Source: Bacteroidales bacterium (lineage in GTDB: Bacteria > Bacteroidota > Bacteroidia > Bacteroidales > F082). From it: a stretch of 64,000 nucleotides of DNA. The notes beneath the pieces are model-generated. The model had not been told where the DNA came from, made no database searches, and saw only the letters and a list, made by a program, of their open reading frames with translations. Of this stretch, positions 60,056-64,000 are shown piece after piece. Where the stretch lies: assembly GCA_016284305.1 (NCBI GenBank), contig JAEEON010000060.1, positions 17,571 to 81,570 on the forward strand. The letters run 5' to 3'. The first letter of the stretch is position 1. Every line of letters starts with the position of its first letter. Made by a program: the position numbers and the translations under genes.

Positions 60056-60430
60056 ATGAAAGAATTAACTAAAGCAGAAGAACAAGTGATGCAGGTGCTG
60101 TGGAACATCGGTCAAGGCTTCGCTAGCGATGTCATGGCCGCCTTCCCAGAACCGAAACCGGCGTATAACACCGTGCTGACCATCATCCGCATCCTCGAGA
60201 AGAAGGGTTTCGTCACCCATGAGACCTTCTGTAAAGCCAATCGCTACACTCCCTCCATTAGCAAAGAGGAGTATTCCAAAAACTTTCTTGGCAGTGTGGT
60301 GGAACGCTATTTCGACAACTCCTACCTCAACCTGGTGTCGGCCTTCGCAAAAAAGGAAAACTTCAGCATAGAAGAGTTGGAGGAGCTCAAAAAGATTATC
60401 GACAACGCCATTGACAACGAAAAGCAGTAA
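60056..60430 (+). CDS. BlaI/MecI/CopY family transcriptional repressor
   Basis: 124 aa. Winged helix-turn-helix in residues 1-80 (LTKAEEQVMQVLWNIGQGFA start, AYNTVLTIIRILEKKGFVTHE recognition part, then RYTPSISKEEYSKN), followed by a C-terminal dimerisation helix pair. In beta-lactam systems this repressor is cleaved after signalling from the M56 sensor BlaR1. The adjacent M56 gene (3 bases away) fits that scheme. No beta-lactamase is present here, so the regulon is unknown; self-regulation of this cluster is likely. Confidence 0.93.
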   Translation: MKELTKAEEQVMQVLWNIGQGFASDVMAAFPEPKPAYNTVLTIIRILEKKGFVTHETFCKANRYTPSISKEEYSKNFLGSVVERYFDNSYLNLVSAFAKKENFSIEELEELKKIIDNAIDNEKQ

Positions 60431-60433
60431 GCC

Positions 60434-62443
60434 ATGAACGCACAAACCATGTTCGAGTATATTCTGCCTGTCGCCATCAGCCTGATGGTGCTGTGGGTAG
60501 CCTATCGACTGCTGTTCACCAACAGCAACCGGTTCCAATTCAACCGCGCTTTCCTCCTGAGTGCCTTGCTCTTTTCATTGGCCTTGCCCTTGATGGGTTT
60601 GTTTATGGGACAAAACGCCCCCCAAGTGATGCGCCTGAAGGAAAGCTTGCTCCATGGCTTTATGCTTGACGAGATCACCATCTCGTACGGCGAACCTACC
60701 GCTACCACCTTGCCTGAGGTTGTGGTTTCACAACCGGCTGGTTTTCACATCTCACTCTGGAAAGTGTTGGCGGTGATCTATATAATAGGTGTACTGGTCA
60801 TGGGGCTGTTTTTCCTTTTCAAGATGGGGAAACTGGTCGCCCTCATCATCCGCTCACCGAAACAAAAGATGGACGGCTATACCGCAGTCTATACCCATCG
60901 GGATCAAGGCTCGTTCTCTTTCTTCCATTATGCCTTCTTCCCCGACGAGACGGTGTCGCCCGACATCGTAAGGCATGAGAGGAGCCATATCGACCATGGC
61001 CATTCCTGGGACATTCTCTTCGTGGAACTGATGATGGTGCTGCAATGGTTCAACCCTTTCATCTATCTCTATAAGAGGGAGTTGCAAAGCCTTCATGAAT
61101 ATACCGCCGACCACGACGTGGTAGCCAACGGTGTTGATAAGAAAAACTACATGATGTTGATCTTGCAGCAGTGCACGGCCGTCGATTTCAGCACCATGAG
61201 CAATAATTTCAGTTTAATCCTAACCAAAAAACGTATCAAGATGATTACTAGAAATGAAAAGGCCAGACGCCTCTGGTGGAGGCTGCTGGCAACCATACCG
61301 GTGCTGGCACTGCTGCTCTTTGCCAACGCCAAAGTGACAGCACAGGAGAAGAAGGCCGTTGATGAAGCTAAGTCCTCCGTCAATGTGCCGCTAAAGATTG
61401 AATTGGGGAACTTTGAATTCCTTGATGACAATGGTGCCCCGATGCATTTCATCGATACCGTCTTATATAACGAAGATGGTTCCTACATCAAATGTGAGAC
61501 TACGGATGCCTTGGATCCGATTTCGGGTGAGCCGCGTAAAAAAATCTCCATTTCAACGTTCAATGCTGACGGTTCTCCTAATCATCACTTCAGCATGAAG
61601 GAAGTCGGAATGCAAGGTGATACCATCACATATAACATCGAGCCATTCACCCTCGCCCTTAGCGATGGCCACGACACAAAAATCAGTTCAGACAATCTCA
61701 AAATCAAGGTTGTCCGTCAGCAAGACCGGGACAGCATCTATAACATTGTGGAGCAAATGCCGGAATTTCCCGGAGGTGCGGCTGCAATGTTTACCTATCT
61801 CTCAGGAAACATCAAATACCCTGAGGAAGCCAAGGATAAAGGCATCAGCGGTAGGGTGTACCTCAGTTTTGTCATTGAAAAGGATGGTTCTGTCAATCAG
61901 GTCAAGGTGATGAAAGGCATTGGCGGTGGCTGCGACGACGAAGCGGTCCGTGTGGTGAAGGCCATGCCCAAATGGAAGCCAGGCATACAAAAAGGCGAAC
62001 CTGTCCGTGTAAGCTATGTGCTTCCCATCACTTTCAAACTGGATGAAAATGACAAATCACCGGAGGAACAAGTGGAACAAGCCTTGGAAAAGGCAAAAAA
62101 GCCCAATGAGGAGGGTGTGTATCAAATTGCTGAGACGATGCCAGAGTATCCTGGGGGTATGGATGGCCTGAGGACTTTTATTCAGGAAAACCTGACCGTG
62201 CCCGAGAAGTACAAAGAAATGGATACCAAAGCGGAATACCGTGTCTTTGTGCAGTTTGTCGTTGCCGAAGATGGCTCCATAACGAATGTGGAGTTGTTGA
62301 AACCTGAGCCTTCCAAGAAAGACCTCAACGATGAGGCGATCCGCGTGGTGAAAGCCATGCCGAAATGGAAGCCTGGCACCGTGGATGGCAAACCCGTCAA
62401 GGTGAGATATACGCTGCCGGTATTGTTTAAATTGGGTAAATGA
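60434..62443 (+). CDS. M56 (BlaR1-like) membrane metallopeptidase with two TonB C-terminal domains
   Basis: 669 aa. Membrane helices near residues 8-28, 40-55, 105-130 and 275-295. The cytoplasmic zinc site is RHERSHIDHGHSWD (HExxH at 180-184) with ELQSLHEYTADHDV as the second part. After the last helix (VLALLLFANAKVTAQ) comes an extracytoplasmic region with two TonB-C domains, each starting MPEFPGG or MPEYPGG and ending VVKAMPKWKPG...VRVSYVLP or VRYTLP. No penicillin-binding sensor domain is seen, so the signal is not obviously a beta-lactam. Bacteroidetes often pair this architecture with BlaI. Confidence 0.92.
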   Translation: MNAQTMFEYILPVAISLMVLWVAYRLLFTNSNRFQFNRAFLLSALLFSLALPLMGLFMGQNAPQVMRLKESLLHGFMLDEITISYGEPTATTLPEVVVSQPAGFHISLWKVLAVIYIIGVLVMGLFFLFKMGKLVALIIRSPKQKMDGYTAVYTHRDQGSFSFFHYAFFPDETVSPDIVRHERSHIDHGHSWDILFVELMMVLQWFNPFIYLYKRELQSLHEYTADHDVVANGVDKKNYMMLILQQCTAVDFSTMSNNFSLILTKKRIKMITRNEKARRLWWRLLATIPVLALLLFANAKVTAQEKKAVDEAKSSVNVPLKIELGNFEFLDDNGAPMHFIDTVLYNEDGSYIKCETTDALDPISGEPRKKISISTFNADGSPNHHFSMKEVGMQGDTITYNIEPFTLALSDGHDTKISSDNLKIKVVRQQDRDSIYNIVEQMPEFPGGAAAMFTYLSGNIKYPEEAKDKGISGRVYLSFVIEKDGSVNQVKVMKGIGGGCDDEAVRVVKAMPKWKPGIQKGEPVRVSYVLPITFKLDENDKSPEEQVEQALEKAKKPNEEGVYQIAETMPEYPGGMDGLRTFIQENLTVPEKYKEMDTKAEYRVFVQFVVAEDGSITNVELLKPEPSKKDLNDEAIRVVKAMPKWKPGTVDGKPVKVRYTLPVLFKLGK

Positions 62444-62456
62444 AAAAAGGGGGCGT

Positions 62457-62545
62457 AATCGTCATTGCGAGTGCAGCGAAGCAATCCAACCTGACCATTT
62501 CGAGTCAAGTTGGATTGCTTCGTCGTTCCTCCTCGCAATGACGTA
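62457..62545. repeat. dispersed palindromic repeat, copy 2
   Basis: Nested inverted repeat: outer arms CGTCATTGCGA (62460-62470) / TCGCAATGACG (62533-62543), inner arms GCGAAGCAATCCAAC (62476-62490) / GTTGGATTGCTTCGT (62509-62523). Related to copy 1 at 26621-26703. It lies between convergent genes and may fold into a cruciform or act as a terminator. Confidence 0.85.
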
Positions 62546-62551
62546 GTCGAA

Positions 62552-64000
62552 TCACATCGTCTTTGCCCAAGTGTCTTTTAGGGCAACGGTCCTGTTAAAG
62601 ACCAAATGTCCTGGCGTGGTGTCTTTATCCACCGTGAAGTAACCGATGCGTTGGAATTGGAAGTGATCCAGTGGTTTGGCATCACCTAAGAACTCTTCCA
62701 CGTAGCATACGGGACGGATTTCCAATGAGTTGGGATTCATCATCTGCTTCATGGCTTCTAATGAGCTGAGGCCTTCGTCTTTCAGGCGGGCCATCTCATC
62801 GCGGGGGTTCTCCACCTTCCAGAGACGGTCGTACATGCGTACTTCGGCTTCGAGGCAACGCTTGCAACTCACCCAATGGATGGTGCCCTTCACCTTGCGG
62901 TTGGCGCCGGGCAGACCGCTCTTGGTTTCAGGATCGTATTCGGCATAAACCTCGACGACCTCACCGTTCTCGTCTTTCTTGCAGCCAGTGCATTTCACGA
63001 TGTAGGCATTCTTGAGGCGCACCTCGTTGCCGGGAGTCATGCGGAAGTATTTCTTAGGAGCATCTTCCATGAAGTCCTCCTTCTCAATCCACAGCTCACG
63101 GCTGAAGGCGATCTTGTGGCTGCCTGCCGTCTCGTCTTCAGGGTTGTTGATGGCATCCATTTCCTCGATTTGTCCTTCTGGGTAGTTGGTGATGACGAGC
63201 TTCACGGGGTTGACCACAGCGGCCACGCGGGTGGCGGTGGCGTTGAGATCCTCGCGGATCGCACTCTCCATCAAGGCGAAGTCGTTCAAGGCATCGTAGG
63301 TGGTATAGCCGATCTTGTCGATGAACTTATGGATGCCGCTTGGGGTGTAGCCACGGCGACGGAAGCCGCAGATCGTGGGCATACGCGGGTCATCCCAGCC
63401 ACTCACCAAGCCCTCGTTGACCAAGACGAGCAGGTTACGTTTGCTCAATAGGATGTAGTTGAGGTTGAGCTTGTTGAATTCGGTCTGACGAGGACGATTG
63501 TCGTCCATGTTGTCGCCCTCGCCTCTGATTTCCTTAAGCCAGTCGATGAACAGGTCATACAAGGGGCGGTGCACCACAAACTCCAAGGTGCAGAGCGAGT
63601 GGGTGACTCCCTCGAAGTAGTCGCTTTGCCCGTGGGCGAAGTCGTACATCGGGTAGGCATGCCACTTGGTGCCGGTGCGGTGGTGCGGGGTATCGACGAC
63701 GCGGTAGATGATGGGGTCGCGGAAGTGCATGTTGGGGTTGGCCATGTCGATCTTGGCACGAAGCACCATCTTACCCTCACCGATTTCGCCGTTGTTCATC
63801 TTGTTGAAGAGATCCAACGATTCTTCTATCGGGCGATTACGATAGGGGCTCTCGATGCCAGGCTGCGTGGGCGTGCCTTTCTGGGCAGCGATCTCCTCGG
63901 AGCTCTGCTCATCGATGTAAGCCTTGCCGCGTTTAATCAGTTCTATGGCAAAATCCCAGAGTTGCTGGAAGTAATCGGAGGCGTAGTATTCGTTACCCCA
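62552..64000 (-). CDS. glnS: glutaminyl-tRNA synthetase (5' end beyond window)
   Basis: The frame is open from the stop at 62552 to the last base of the window (483 codons), so the N-terminal part with the HIGH motif lies outside. Visible class Ic parts are WGNEYYASDYFQQLWDFA, YDFAHGQSDYFEGVTHSLCT, the KMSKS-equivalent ILLSKRNLLVLV, and GWDDPRMPTICGFRRRGYTP. The C-terminal anticodon-binding beta barrels follow, including an unusual small Cys cluster (VKCTGCKKDENGE, SCKRCLEAE). It attaches Gln directly to tRNA-Gln. Its presence together with gatDE and a tRNA-Gln gene in one window is notable. Confidence 0.95.
   Translation of the reverse strand, partial: WGNEYYASDYFQQLWDFAIELIKRGKAYIDEQSSEEIAAQKGTPTQPGIESPYRNRPIEESLDLFNKMNNGEIGEGKMVLRAKIDMANPNMHFRDPIIYRVVDTPHHRTGTKWHAYPMYDFAHGQSDYFEGVTHSLCTLEFVVHRPLYDLFIDWLKEIRGEGDNMDDNRPRQTEFNKLNLNYILLSKRNLLVLVNEGLVSGWDDPRMPTICGFRRRGYTPSGIHKFIDKIGYTTYDALNDFALMESAIREDLNATATRVAAVVNPVKLVITNYPEGQIEEMDAINNPEDETAGSHKIAFSRELWIEKEDFMEDAPKKYFRMTPGNEVRLKNAYIVKCTGCKKDENGEVVEVYAEYDPETKSGLPGANRKVKGTIHWVSCKRCLEAEVRMYDRLWKVENPRDEMARLKDEGLSSLEAMKQMMNPNSLEIRPVCYVEEFLGDAKPLDHFQFQRIGYFTVDKDTTPGHLVFNRTVALKDTWAKTM

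Noticed and set aside
1..64000. Prophage, integrase or insertion sequence
   Set aside because: No transposase, integrase or phage structural gene was found on either strand. The only element-like sequences are short repeats.

Overview
The window looks like a chromosome segment of an anaerobic member of the Bacteroidales (Bacteroidetes). Four things point there. Many secreted proteins end in a type IX secretion (T9SS) C-terminal sorting domain. Promoters fit the Bacteroidetes pattern TTG/TTTG, 17-23 bases, TAnnTTTG. Shine-Dalgarno sequences are nearly absent. The gene content (RlmN, RluE-type synthase, methylmalonyl-CoA decarboxylase, M56/BlaI pair, C10 and S8 proteases) is typical. I see no prophage, transposase, CRISPR array or rRNA gene. 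No gap between genes exceeds 300 bases.

Layout. 0-12 kb: an acidic Glu-rich protein cut by the window edge, thymidine kinase, a 2.0k-residue alpha-2-macroglobulin-like protein, a short polyprenyl synthetase, and a 1092-residue multi-cofactor oxidoreductase. 12.3-17.3 kb: a tight operon running from ketopantoate to 4'-phosphopantetheine (DUF2520/PanG-like, panB, panC, panD, coaBC, coaX). 17-25 kb: rlmN, an overlapping CapA/CotH pair, a GGGtGRT protein with a NifU-like partner, a membrane glycosyltransferase and tRNA-Leu(CAA). 25-29.5 kb: prs, rplY, pth, a lipoprotein, and a THUMP methyltransferase. 29.7-33 kb: gatE and gatD, an archaeal-type Glu-tRNA(Gln) amidotransferase. 33.2-37.7 kb: methylmalonyl-CoA epimerase and the sodium-pumping methylmalonyl-CoA decarboxylase. 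37.8-48.3 kb: an exported island of a C10 protease, two tandem subtilases, an M1 peptidase, a repeat protein and two lipoproteins. 48.5-51.5 kb: [FeFe]-hydrogenase maturation genes (TM1266-type regulator, hydF, hydG). 51.5-64 kb: DPP-IV, a beta-barrel protein, an FMN-binding lipoprotein, udk, a T9SS sialidase, a pseudouridine synthase, tRNA-Gln(CUG), an LRR lipoprotein, BlaI/M56-TonB, and glnS cut by the right edge.

Together the genes suggest a peptide-degrading fermenter that secretes proteases through T9SS, makes propionate by the methylmalonyl-CoA route coupled to a sodium gradient, and handles hydrogen with an [FeFe]-hydrogenase whose structural genes are outside the window.

The strongest unusual observations are as follows. 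(1) GatDE, described as archaeal, sits in a bacterium that also encodes GlnRS and tRNA-Gln. (2) Seven loci carry 7-bp tandem repeats whose unit differs from locus to locus and which often contain a gene's stop codon. (3) Domains usually split over several oxidoreductase subunits are fused in one chain. (4) A GGGtGRT/NifU-like pair of unknown function is present. (5) The alpha-2-macroglobulin has lost its thioester motif. (6) A dispersed palindromic repeat occurs in two copies. All identifications rest on reading the translated sequence; no database search was run.
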